Assembly: GCA_016929035.1 (NCBI GenBank) | Contig: JAFGJP010000098.1 | Coordinates: 1-8,829 of the forward strand | DNA: 8,829 nucleotides | Source of the DNA: Candidatus Auribacterota bacterium | GTDB lineage: Bacteria; Auribacterota; JAFGBW01; JAFGJP01 | Direction: 5' to 3' | Part shown: piece by piece, positions 1-6,574 of the stretch | Numbering within the stretch: the stretch's first letter is position 1 | Layout of the letters: the number at the start of each line of letters is the position of its first letter | Position numbers and translations under genes: made by a program | Notes under the pieces: generated by a model | What the model saw: only the letters and a program-made list of their open reading frames with translations | What the model was told of the DNA's origin: nothing | Databases searched by the model: none

Positions 1-216
1 AAAAAGGGATAACGAATAAGAAGAAGCGACAATAAGAGCAATGATAAAAAAAGAAAATATGGTTTTTTGAGAAGGCATCTCTCTCAGCTCGTATTCTATC
101 CGTTTTGTGACAACAGTATTGTAATACAGAGTCGCTTTTAATCCAAACTTTTCTTGAATATGCTTTAAATAAAAAGAGAACAAAAAATATTCTGCAGAAA
201 AATATTGAGGACAATA
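1..216 (-). other. Open frame past the 8-T run: probable continuation of the site-2 protease, or start of the next gene
   Basis: On the minus strand, slipping back one base in the 8-T run at 216-223 leads to 72 sense codons with no stop up to the window edge. The residues look protein-like: a charged amphipathic stretch (containing YLKHIQEKFGLKATLYYN), then a hydrophobic segment (TIFSFFIIALIVASSYSLSL). Read this way the protease would be at least 620 residues. Alternatively, an ATG at 78-76 followed by MPSQKTIFSFFIIALIVASS looks like a signal peptide or membrane anchor starting a separate downstream gene, though its only purine-rich leader (GAGAGAG) touches the ATG. The sequence alone does not decide between these. 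Confidence 0.5.
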
Positions 217-1859
217 AAAAAAACGGTAACGCCCAGAGGAAGAAAAAGCAGAACAAAAAAATACAGAAGCAAAGACACGATGGCTGCCCCTGCTGAGGCC
301 GGGTGAGCCCGGGCGTTTTCAAGAACATGCCCGGCCATATGGAATTTGCGCTCAAAAGGGATAGCAGCAAAAGGCTTTTCTCTCAAAATCCGAAAAATCG
401 CCATAAGGATTTCTTTATCATCAGGCGACATGGAACTGTCTCCTTTTTTCATCGAATCTCTCAAGCGATAAAGAACGCGGGAGTTCTGAAAACTGGCCGG
501 AAGGCTGATAAAAAGAATGACAGAGACAAGCATCAGAACATGTTCTCCGAGCAGGATTCCTCCCAGCATCAGGAGAAAAGCGCTGAGAATAATGAAAACG
601 GCCTGAAGAAAAGGAAACCTCTGAAGAAGAGCCAAATTGAATATCTGTCCGCCGTCAAACGGCATGAGGGGAAGCAGGTTGAAAAGATTAAGAACAAGAA
701 AGACTATTCCTGCTTCCTGCAATATGCCAAGGTTAGTCCATGCATAAGCAAAAAGACAGAAAATCCCTATGACAATTCCCGGAGCCGGCCCCATCAGACA
801 GACAACAGCCTTCTGACAGGCATGGGCATTGTCCTTTTTACCGACAGATGCTGCTCCAAGGAAAGGAAGAAAAAGGATCTTCATATCCTTATATCCAAAG
901 GCATACATGCCTAAAATATGCCCCAGCTCATGGACAAAAAGAGCAGCGATGATAATCAGAATAAAGTGAAACGAAAGGGTGAAACCAAAGACAAGAGCGA
1001 AAAGGATGAGGCTTGTCATCAGCATGAGCGTTTTTCCCATCCACTTCAATTCACCTTTCTTTGTCAACCGCGCAGCTCTTTGAAAACGCTCCACATCGAC
1101 TTCCAGGGGAATACTTATAGATTTGCCCATCGCCGCTTTTTGCTTTTTTAGCATTTCAAGAATCTTCTGTCGCCCTTTTAAAAATTTCCAGGCCAGACTG
1201 AATGCGGCAAAAAAACGGAACGCATAGCCATTCTGTCCTTTTCTAATCGTTTTCCTTTTCTCCATATTATCGATAAAGCTATCGAGCCTTTCTTTTTCAT
1301 AACTTACTATTTCTGATTGAGTTAAACAAACTGCAGGCGAAGCCTGCATCCTTTTCAGCGCATCAAGATGAGACCGCCACTGCCCGGCTATGCTTTCAGC
1401 GTAAGGATCAACCAAGACGGTATCCGCAAAATCTCCAACGAGCGCATGAGAAATTCCATTAACGGTCAAGAGGCTTCTTCTATCCTCAAAGACTGTAACA
1501 AACTCAACGGAACACGGGTGAAGATGCTCGAGCTGCGTCGTAAGGGAAAGAGAAGCATATGTCTTTTTTTCCGGAAAAACATAGACCAGGCTCCACTTCT
1601 TCTCTTTATCATTAGCGAAGATGCCTTCGGTCCTTTGCGCGTGAGACCGCTGAAAGCCCAGGCTCAAAAGCTCCTCTTCATAATCGTAAAAAAATGATTT
1701 CAGATAATCCGGTAAGAGCCCTTCATCAGCCAGCTCGCAGTCTCCTCTTTTGAGTCGAAGCCCGAGTATAAAATGGACAAACATCCCGTACTTTAAAAAA
1801 AACAAGAAAACAAAAAAACCGGCGATAGAAAAGAAGTAGACTGACCACGTCGTAGTCAT
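165..1859 (-). CDS. Site-2 protease family (peptidase M50) intramembrane metalloprotease, possibly frame-broken at its 3' end
   Basis: The 564-residue frame has the two zinc-site signatures of the S2P/M50 family inside hydrophobic segments: HELGH at residues 310-314 and NLLPLMPFDGGQ at 394-405 (Asp402 as third ligand). A conserved GPAPG lies at 357-361. The order is: N-terminal membrane segment (about 5-30), a soluble region of about 220 residues with no recognised domain, a membrane block from about 275 to 455 holding the active site, a short soluble linker, and a last hydrophobic segment from about 525. Family members cut membrane-embedded substrates; the substrate here is unknown. No PDZ domain is visible. 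ATG at 1859 is supported by AGGA (1868-1871) eight bases upstream and a promoter just beyond. The frame stops at 165, right after an 8-T run in the coding strand, where another frame continues to the window edge, so the true C-terminus is uncertain. Confidence 0.9.
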   Translation of the reverse strand: MTTTWSVYFFSIAGFFVFLFFLKYGMFVHFILGLRLKRGDCELADEGLLPDYLKSFFYDYEEELLSLGFQRSHAQRTEGIFANDKEKKWSLVYVFPEKKTYASLSLTTQLEHLHPCSVEFVTVFEDRRSLLTVNGISHALVGDFADTVLVDPYAESIAGQWRSHLDALKRMQASPAVCLTQSEIVSYEKERLDSFIDNMEKRKTIRKGQNGYAFRFFAAFSLAWKFLKGRQKILEMLKKQKAAMGKSISIPLEVDVERFQRAARLTKKGELKWMGKTLMLMTSLILFALVFGFTLSFHFILIIIAALFVHELGHILGMYAFGYKDMKILFLPFLGAASVGKKDNAHACQKAVVCLMGPAPGIVIGIFCLFAYAWTNLGILQEAGIVFLVLNLFNLLPLMPFDGGQIFNLALLQRFPFLQAVFIILSAFLLMLGGILLGEHVLMLVSVILFISLPASFQNSRVLYRLRDSMKKGDSSMSPDDKEILMAIFRILREKPFAAIPFERKFHMAGHVLENARAHPASAGAAIVSLLLYFFVLLFLPLGVTVFFIVLNIFLQNIFCSLFI

Positions 1860-1892
1860 TTTATCAATCCTGGTTCTGTTTTTGACTTTATT

Positions 1893-1920
1893 ATTATATC
1901 TGAACGTCTTAGCCTGTAAA
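1893..1920 (-). promoter_or_regulatory. Sigma70-type promoter of the site-2 protease gene
   Basis: Reading the minus strand, -35 TTTACA (1920-1915) is separated by 16 bases from a perfect -10 TATAAT (1898-1893). The start would fall near 1886, leaving a short leader with AGGA eight bases before the ATG at 1859. Confidence 0.7.
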
Positions 1921-1939
1921 CAGCGGATATTTTATCCCA

Positions 1940-1970
1940 ACCGGCCTATTCCGGTCTCCTTGACCGAGAC
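1940..1970. promoter_or_regulatory. Inverted repeats between the divergent promoters (operator candidates)
   Basis: There are two short inverted repeats. ACCGG-N6-CCGGT (1940-1955) lies between the two divergent promoters. GTCTC-N7-GAGAC (1954-1970) flanks the -35 box (1960-1965) of the rightward promoter almost symmetrically. A repressor bound at the second would block that promoter. The repeats are seen directly; a protein binding them is inference. Confidence 0.35.
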
Positions 1971-1988
1971 GCGAATCTGTTCTATACT
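1960..1988 (+). promoter_or_regulatory. Sigma70-type promoter of the phosphorylase-family gene
   Basis: -35 TTGACC (1960-1965), a 17-base spacer and -10 TATACT (1983-1988) are close to consensus. Transcription would begin near 1995, giving a leader of about 43 bases before the ATG at 2038. Confidence 0.7.
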
Positions 1989-2037
1989 TACGTAACTCTG
2001 ATGACAAACCTTTTTTTAATTTAGCGAGAGCGAGGAT

Positions 2038-2775
2038 ATGCCTGCAAGGCCGAATTTTTCAAGAGCTTTTCAAGCGCTTTTTGGGACAGATCCTCAGAAC
2101 ATAAAAAGCGTCTGCCTCCTTGTTCCCTTTGCTTCATCTGGACTTTTCAAGGCCTTCCGCGTCAAAAATTATACAAAGGGAGCAATCTACTCTTCAGGAC
2201 AAAGTGATTTTTTTACTTTCATCCATACCCGGATGGGCTCCCCTTTTGCAGGCGATGCTGTCCTCCACCTGAAAGATACTCCCTGCCGCTATGTCATCCT
2301 TTTTGGCGCCTGCGGTGCCCTGCAAAAGCATTTTTTTTCTGAAAAGGAGCTTTTTCTCATTGATAAGGCGCATGTGCAGGACAGCTTTATCGGCATGCTT
2401 GAAAAAAAGCCTCCTTTTGAAGTTTTTTTCAGTGACAGAAGCCTTTTCCAAGGTCTCCTCGATCTCAAAAACGAATTTCCGATTAAAACGGCCAACTGCC
2501 TGACTGTCGGCTCTCTTCGTCTTGAAAAAAATTTTTTAAATAACACAGGAGGATTTGGTTGCGATATCGCCGACATGGAATCCGCTGCTGTTTTTGCTGC
2601 AGCAAAGTCTGCTCATCTCAAAGCAGCCTCTCTTCTTTTTGCAACCGACTGTGTAACATCTTTCCCTCTGGAAGAAGCTCTTAGTAAAAGAAACCTCGGG
2701 AAAATGATACAAAAAACGCAGAAGTTTTCTCTTATGGCCTATGAAATCTTAAAACTTTTTTTCTTAAAAAGATAA
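2038..2775 (+). CDS. Nucleoside phosphorylase / nucleosidase family protein (PNP_UDP_1 fold)
   Basis: The 245-residue soluble protein has the ordered landmarks of the purine/uridine phosphorylase superfamily: GSPFAGDAV at 67-75, the glycine-rich FGACGAL at 89-95, DMESAAVFAAA at 179-189 (the Met-Glu pair that contacts ribose in this family) and ATDC at 202-205, where Asp204 fits the general acid. Family members split the N-glycosidic bond of nucleosides, with phosphate or water. Base specificity, and whether this is a phosphorylase, an MTA/SAH nucleosidase or a futalosine hydrolase type, cannot be read from the sequence. ATG 2038 is the only start before an upstream in-frame stop at 2017-2019. 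The best Shine-Dalgarno (GAGGA, 2032-2036) is very close to the ATG, while GAGAG (2026-2030) is better spaced. It precedes the DUF362 gene by 34 bp on the same strand. Confidence 0.75.
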   Translation: MPARPNFSRAFQALFGTDPQNIKSVCLLVPFASSGLFKAFRVKNYTKGAIYSSGQSDFFTFIHTRMGSPFAGDAVLHLKDTPCRYVILFGACGALQKHFFSEKELFLIDKAHVQDSFIGMLEKKPPFEVFFSDRSLFQGLLDLKNEFPIKTANCLTVGSLRLEKNFLNNTGGFGCDIADMESAAVFAAAKSAHLKAASLLFATDCVTSFPLEEALSKRNLGKMIQKTQKFSLMAYEILKLFFLKR

Positions 2776-2783
2776 AACCATGG

Positions 2784-2789
2784 TATGAT
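2784..2789 (+). promoter_or_regulatory. Possible extended -10 element before the DUF362 gene
   Basis: TATGAT at 2784-2789 is preceded by TGG, matching a TGn extended -10. Its -35 (TTCTTA, 2761-2766, 17-base spacer) is poor. If used it would give a leader of about 14 bases for the gene starting at 2810, independent of readthrough from the upstream gene. It is weak evidence on its own. Confidence 0.25.
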
Positions 2790-2809
2790 GGAAAAAATTT
2801 TCTAAAAAC

Positions 2810-3880
2810 ATGCATTCAAACATTTCAGAAGTCTTTCTTATACAAGGGCACCTGCAGGATTTCCTGAAGTCACCGGAAAAAATCCTCGGAGGCATCGAAA
2901 AAACAGGAGCTTTTGAAAGCATCAAAAAAAACACCCCCGTTGCCCTTAAAATCCATTTCGGAGAAAAGGGCAATGTGTCTCATATCCCTCCAAGGCTTGT
3001 TTCACCTCTCTCAAAAAAGCTTAAAGAGCTTCAGGCGAAGCCTTTCCTTTTCGAGACGAACACCCTTTACCGCGGAGAGAGAATGAACTCTGTCGATCAC
3101 ATCAATCTCGCCTACCAACACGGTTTCGGCAGGCTGGGACTTCCAATTATCATTGGAGACGGCCTCAAAGGCAATGACTACACCGAAGTCGGAATCTACA
3201 AAAAACATTTCCAGAGCTGCTTTGTCGCCAAGGCGCTGGACGACATCCCCATGATGATCGTCTTGTCCCACTTTACTGGGCACATGCTCACCGGCTTTGG
3301 CGCGGCTTTAAAAAACCTTGGCATGGGCTGCGCATCCCGAAGAGGTAAACTTGCCCAGCATTCCGTCGTATGTCCGCGGATCAGCCCTTCTCAGTGTATC
3401 CAGTGTGGCGCCTGCGCGGAAAACTGCCCGGCTGACGCTATTGAAAGACGTGAAGACAGCTTTTTTATCTGCGAAGAAAAATGCATCGGCTGCGCCCAGT
3501 GCATCAGCGTCTGTCCTCAGGGAGCTGTCAAGATCATCTGGTGCGAGGCCACGGGGAACATGGGAGAAAAAATGATGGAGTACGCTTTTGCCGTAACACA
3601 AAAAGTCAAAAGGTGCGTCTTTGTGAATTTTTGCGTCTTTATAACCAAAGAATGCGACTGCATGAACTGTGAGAAAAGCGGTTTTATTCCTGATCTTGGC
3701 GTCCTTGTAAGCACCGATCCCGTGAGCCTCGACAAGGCCTGCGTCGACCTTTTGGTCAAGAGGGAAAGCCGCGATGTATGGAAAGAAATCCATCCCAGCG
3801 TAGACTATCTTCATCAAATGGATTATGCTCAGAAGCTTGGCTTAGGAACTCAGGCCTATCGTCTTGTTGAGTTAAAATAA
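2810..3880 (+). CDS. DUF362 domain protein with two 4Fe-4S ferredoxin motifs
   Basis: The 356-residue protein matches the DUF362 iron-sulfur family. An N-terminal alpha/beta domain (about 1-185) contains ALKIHFGEKGN (45-55) and an FETNTLYRGER segment (81-91). A bacterial ferredoxin module follows, with cysteines 196/199/202/206 and 225/228/231/235, enough for two 4Fe-4S clusters. The C-terminal part (about 240-356) returns to the DUF362 fold and includes DPVSLDKACVDLL (303-315). A further cysteine group, C282, C284 and C287 in ECDCMNC, might bind another metal. No signal peptide is seen, so a cytoplasmic electron-transfer role is likely; its partner enzyme is unknown. No good Shine-Dalgarno precedes ATG 2810. 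It probably shares transcription with the phosphorylase-family gene, but a biochemical link is inference. It ends three bases from the convergent rhomboid gene. Confidence 0.85.
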   Translation: MHSNISEVFLIQGHLQDFLKSPEKILGGIEKTGAFESIKKNTPVALKIHFGEKGNVSHIPPRLVSPLSKKLKELQAKPFLFETNTLYRGERMNSVDHINLAYQHGFGRLGLPIIIGDGLKGNDYTEVGIYKKHFQSCFVAKALDDIPMMIVLSHFTGHMLTGFGAALKNLGMGCASRRGKLAQHSVVCPRISPSQCIQCGACAENCPADAIERREDSFFICEEKCIGCAQCISVCPQGAVKIIWCEATGNMGEKMMEYAFAVTQKVKRCVFVNFCVFITKECDCMNCEKSGFIPDLGVLVSTDPVSLDKACVDLLVKRESRDVWKEIHPSVDYLHQMDYAQKLGLGTQAYRLVELK

Positions 3881-3883
3881 CCG

Positions 3884-4705
3884 TCATTTCATTCGGCTTC
3901 TCTTGTCCAATATCTCTCTTTCTCTTTTTGTCAGGCTGTGGATGCCTTCACGAGAAATCTTATCCAGTATCCTGTCGGCTTTTTCTTCCACATCCTGCCT
4001 CTTTCTCATGTTTCGCTCCCGGTGATGCTTTCTCCATTTGTCCTTCAGAGAAGAAAGATCTGTTCTTGAAAGAACGCTTCGGATCCACTCAAACCTGAAA
4101 TACAGGTAGCCGAAAAGTCCTCCTCCTAGATGCGCCATGTAGGCGACGCCGCTTCCGGGAGAGGACAGCATTCCCAGGATATTTATTCCGATAAACAGCC
4201 AGACAGCGTGCTTCATCTTCATGGGAAAAAGAAAAAAAAGAAGGATAATGCTGTCCGGGAAAAGAACGGCATGGGCGACAAGAAGGCCAAAGATCACGCC
4301 TGAAAGACCCACGATGACCTGTCCCTGACCTGAAGCCGTGCTGACAAGGATACTGCAGACGCCTGCTCCTATGCCCGTGAAGAAAAAGAAAGAGAGAAAT
4401 GCTTTTCTCCCCCACAGTTCTTCAAGAGGAACGCCAAAGAAAAAAAACATCAGCATGTTCAACACAAGATGCCAGAGCCCGATATGGACAAAAAGATAGG
4501 TCACGAGTTGCCAAAGCATCAATCTGCGAAGGACAAAAGAAGGAACAAGCCCCAGAATGATTTCAAAGCCGAGCCCGAGCCTTTTTCCGATATGGACCAG
4601 GATAAAAACACATATGTTGACAAAGATGATGATTTTAACCGCATGGGATATCCCAAAACCGTAATGGAAACTGGTAGAGGAATCACCTGTCTGATAGGAC
4701 CTCAT
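3884..4705 (-). CDS. Rhomboid family intramembrane serine protease
   Basis: The 273-residue polytopic protein carries the rhomboid catalytic dyad: Ser135 in GLSG (133-136) and His192 in AHLGGGLFGY (191-200). HLVLNML (79-85) matches the family HxxxN motif, and WQLVTYLFVH (65-74) matches the stretch before it. About six membrane segments span residues 22-203. A strongly basic cytoplasmic-type tail follows, ending in ADRILDKISREGIHSLTKRE (243-262) and then EREILDKRS-like residues. This short helical motif recurs at the C-terminus of many bacterial rhomboids. It cleaves single-pass membrane proteins; the substrate is unknown. The only usable start is ATG 4705, since an in-frame stop lies 27 bases upstream. 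The nearest Shine-Dalgarno (AAAGGAG) is 17 bases away across a GC-rich stretch, so translation may be weak or structured. It is last in the receiver-PilZ-rhomboid set. Confidence 0.92.
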   Translation of the reverse strand: MRSYQTGDSSTSFHYGFGISHAVKIIIFVNICVFILVHIGKRLGLGFEIILGLVPSFVLRRLMLWQLVTYLFVHIGLWHLVLNMLMFFFFGVPLEELWGRKAFLSFFFFTGIGAGVCSILVSTASGQGQVIVGLSGVIFGLLVAHAVLFPDSIILLFFLFPMKMKHAVWLFIGINILGMLSSPGSGVAYMAHLGGGLFGYLYFRFEWIRSVLSRTDLSSLKDKWRKHHRERNMRKRQDVEEKADRILDKISREGIHSLTKREREILDKRSRMK

Positions 4706-4772
4706 GGCGCGCCCGGAGCCTTCTCCTTTGTGTCACTGGTCAGCGCTGGGAACCGGCAGGACGAGAGCACTG

Positions 4773-5156
4773 TCACGTCTCGGGCTGGTCTTCGGCCAGC
4801 TGAGCGATATTGAGCCGGAGAATATCAAGATCGACCTCTGATATATCAACGATTTCCAAGCCGCCGGTATAAATGCCTTTCTCGTTTTTCTCCCCTATCC
4901 ATACGACACGGGCAGACAGGCGGACATCCGTCTTTTTCTCATCACCGCCCTCTATGCAGCACCTGATCCTCAGCTCGATCTCGTCCCCTGGATAAAACCT
5001 CTCCGGCAGGATGATCCCCACTCCCTTTTCAGAAATGTCCACAACGGTCGCATAGATGTTGCGGTTGCCCAGATAGACATCAGCAAGATAGTGCACTTTA
5101 AATCGGGGATAAAGTCTTCTGTCAACAAGCTCAAAATCCTCGTTATGCTTTTTCAT
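4773..5156 (-). CDS. PilZ domain protein, predicted c-di-GMP binder
   Basis: The 127-residue protein is essentially one PilZ domain. The two ligand-binding signatures are intact: RxxxR as R14-LYP-R18 near the N-terminus and DxSxxG as DISEKG at 40-45. Beta-rich sequence follows, including PGDEIELRIRC (56-66), VRLSARVVWIG (78-88) and YTGGLEIVDIS (96-106). With these residues present, it should bind cyclic di-GMP through the usual arginines. Having no output domain, it presumably acts through a protein partner. ATG 5156 has AGGAAG a few bases upstream. It lies 57 bp downstream of the receiver gene and 67 bp upstream of the rhomboid gene on the same strand, so co-transcription is likely. Confidence 0.92.
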   Translation of the reverse strand: MKKHNEDFELVDRRLYPRFKVHYLADVYLGNRNIYATVVDISEKGVGIILPERFYPGDEIELRIRCCIEGGDEKKTDVRLSARVVWIGEKNEKGIYTGGLEIVDISEVDLDILRLNIAQLAEDQPET

Positions 5157-5213
5157 GTTTTCTTCCTTGTCTTCCTATAAAATATTTTGCTTACATGAAA
5201 ACCAGAAACGAAT

Positions 5214-5579
5214 CTAGTTTCCCAGGAGTTCTTTCACCTGGCTGACCAGAAGGTCCATTTCAACGGGCTTGGTCAGGTAGGCATCAGCACCCACTTTTAT
5301 TCCTATCCATTTGTCAGCATCCGACTTCCTCGCTGTCAGAAGAATAATGGGAATATGCCGGTATTTTTCATCGTATTTCAATATGCGGCAGACCATGAAG
5401 CCGTTAATCCGGGGCAGATTCAGATCCAGGATGATCAGATCAGGATTTTCTTCTCTTGCCTTGAGCACGGCTTCCTGACCGTCATAAGCGGGAATCACAT
5501 CAAAGCCGTTTGCTTCCAGCTTTTTTGAAATAATTTTAACCATGGTCTTCCCATCATCAACAACGAGTATCCTGGACAT
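5214..5579 (-). CDS. Stand-alone response regulator receiver domain (CheY-like)
   Basis: The 121-residue protein is a complete receiver domain without an output domain. Acidic pocket Asp8-Asp9 (VVDDG), phospho-acceptor Asp52 (LIILDLNLP), switch Thr82 (LLTA) and Lys104 in TKP are all present, so it should be phosphorylatable. No histidine kinase is encoded in the window, so it is an orphan here. GGAG sits about nine bases before ATG 5579, and a promoter (5622-5650) fits as the start of the receiver-PilZ-rhomboid unit. Stand-alone receivers normally signal by protein-protein contact; the adjacent PilZ protein is a natural but unproven partner. Confidence 0.95.
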   Translation of the reverse strand: MSRILVVDDGKTMVKIISKKLEANGFDVIPAYDGQEAVLKAREENPDLIILDLNLPRINGFMVCRILKYDEKYRHIPIILLTARKSDADKWIGIKVGADAYLTKPVEMDLLVSQVKELLGN

Positions 5580-5621
5580 GTTCTTTTTCTCCGCGCTTTT
5601 GCAATCGCCTGATACGTCTCC

Positions 5622-5650
5622 ATTAAATGAAATTCCGATCGTGAAATCAA
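5622..5650 (-). promoter_or_regulatory. Promoter of the receiver-PilZ-rhomboid gene set
   Basis: On the minus strand, -35 TTGATT (5650-5645), a 17-base spacer and -10 TTTAAT (5627-5622) are seen. The predicted start near 5615 leaves a leader of about 36 bases to ATG 5579. No comparably good promoter was found in the gap between the receiver and PilZ genes. Confidence 0.5.
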
Positions 5651-5659
5651 GAAGAAAAG

Positions 5660-5718
5660 TTGAAGCTTGTTTCAGAAAACGGGTTTATATTGTTCTTTGT
5701 CAGCAGGCATGATAAGAT
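5660..5718 (+). promoter_or_regulatory. Candidate promoter(s) for the CBS gene pair
   Basis: There are two overlapping weak options. The first is TTGAAG (5660-5665) with TATATT (5686-5691) at a long 20-base spacing. The second is TTGTTC (5690-5695), 17 bases, then TAAGAT (5713-5718) with an extended -10 TGA in front. Either fits translation starting at 5745/5748 rather than further upstream. Confidence 0.3.
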
Positions 5719-5744
5719 TTGAACAGGAAAGACGAGGTGCTGTC

Positions 5745-6158
5745 ATGATGACCGTGGGCGAGATCATGACGAAAAACGTTGTTACCGTTGATATGGATGA
5801 TACTCTCAGGACCATCAGCCAGATCTTTCACGCGCACAGGTTCCACCACCTTCTTGTCACCAAGGAAAAAAAGCTTGTCGGCATTATTTCCGACAGGGAT
5901 TTTATCAAGGCCATGAGCCCTTTTCTTCATTCTCTTTCTGAGAGAGAGCAGGACCGGGCCACGCTGAACACCAAAGCCCATCGCATAATGACCCGCAACC
6001 CTTTGACAGCAACACAGGAAACGTCCATTGAACAGGCCTCGAAGCTTCTTGTGAAGAACAACATCTCATGCCTTCCTGTTATCGACGCAGGCGGGGAAAT
6101 CGAAGGGATCGTGACATGGAAGGATATCCTGAACTGGAGCATATTCTTCAGGATATGA
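5745..6158 (+). CDS. Two-CBS-domain protein, first of a tandem pair
   Basis: The protein consists of two CBS domains forming one Bateman-type module. CBS1 starts at IMTKNVVTV and ends at LVGIISDRDF. A linker rich in charged residues (LSEREQDRATLN) follows. CBS2 runs from IMTRNPLTA to IEGIVTWKDIL. Such modules usually bind adenine nucleotides and act as regulators; no catalytic domain is attached, so a partner is expected. An open frame extends upstream to a TTG at 5667, but GAGGTG (5734-5739) points to the ATG at 5745 or the adjacent one at 5748, and the paralogue downstream starts at the equivalent of 5748. Its stop overlaps an ATG by ATGA at 6155-6158, in the frame of the next gene. Confidence 0.85.
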   Translation: MMTVGEIMTKNVVTVDMDDTLRTISQIFHAHRFHHLLVTKEKKLVGIISDRDFIKAMSPFLHSLSEREQDRATLNTKAHRIMTRNPLTATQETSIEQASKLLVKNNISCLPVIDAGGEIEGIVTWKDILNWSIFFRI

Positions 6159-6574
6159 AAGGAGATGTCGTGCTCGTCAGCCAGATAATGAGCCGGAAGG
6201 TCGTGACGGTAGAGATGGACGACACGCTGCGGGTCATCAACGACATCTTCATGCATGTCAGGTTCCACCATCTTCTGGTCGTTAAAAACAAAGCTCTTGT
6301 CGGTGTCATATCAGACCGCGACTTCTTGAAGGCGATAAGCCCGTTCATCAATACGCTTTCCGAGCGCAACCAGGACAGGGCCACGCTCAATATCAGGGCT
6401 CACCAGATCATGACAAGGGAACCCTTCACCGTTCTCAAAAACGAACAGGTGGAGCATGCGGCAGAGAAAATGGTCAAAAAAAATATTTCCTGCCTTCCCG
6501 TTGTCAGCGAAAAGGGCAAAATCGAGGGAATCGTTACCGTAAAAGATATCATCCGCTGGAACGTGCTCAAGAAA
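5748..6574 (+). repeat. Tandem duplication: two adjacent CBS-pair genes
   Basis: The two neighbouring proteins align end to end without gaps through the CBS region. By manual count they share about 80 of 130 residues, including identical runs such as RFHHLLV, ISDRDF, QDRATLN and NISCLPV. The DNA also retains similarity, for example around 5839-5857 and 6261-6279. This indicates gene duplication followed by divergence. It does not look recent, because linker and CBS2 positions differ widely. Confidence 0.8.

Noticed and set aside
303..914. 203-codon plus-strand open frame
   Set aside because: It is antisense to the M50 catalytic region, very rich in Lys/Arg/Ser, has no family features, and the opposite strand encodes clear motifs.
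918..1697. Two further plus-strand open frames (918-1151 and 1368-1697)
   Set aside because: Both are shadows of the site-2 protease coding strand with no recognisable domain or Shine-Dalgarno support.
2194..2576. Minus- and plus-strand frames overlapping the phosphorylase-family gene
   Set aside because: They are explained as shadows of a frame with coherent superfamily motifs.
3308..3817. 169-codon minus-strand frame opposite the DUF362 gene
   Set aside because: The plus strand encodes two perfect 4Fe-4S motifs here; the opposite frame is alanine/phenylalanine-rich shadow sequence.
4784..4800. GCTGG-N7-CCAGC hairpin as a terminator between PilZ and rhomboid
   Set aside because: It lies within the final PilZ codons and has no T tract after it on the minus strand.
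5667..5744. N-terminal extension of the first CBS protein from TTG 5667
   Set aside because: It overlaps the likely promoter, lacks a Shine-Dalgarno, and the paralogue plus GAGGTG (5734-5739) place the start at 5745/5748.
6068..6169. N-terminal extension of the second CBS protein from ATG 6068
   Set aside because: It lies inside the CBS2 region of the first gene, has an arginine-rich out-of-frame translation, and a strong Shine-Dalgarno supports GTG 6170.
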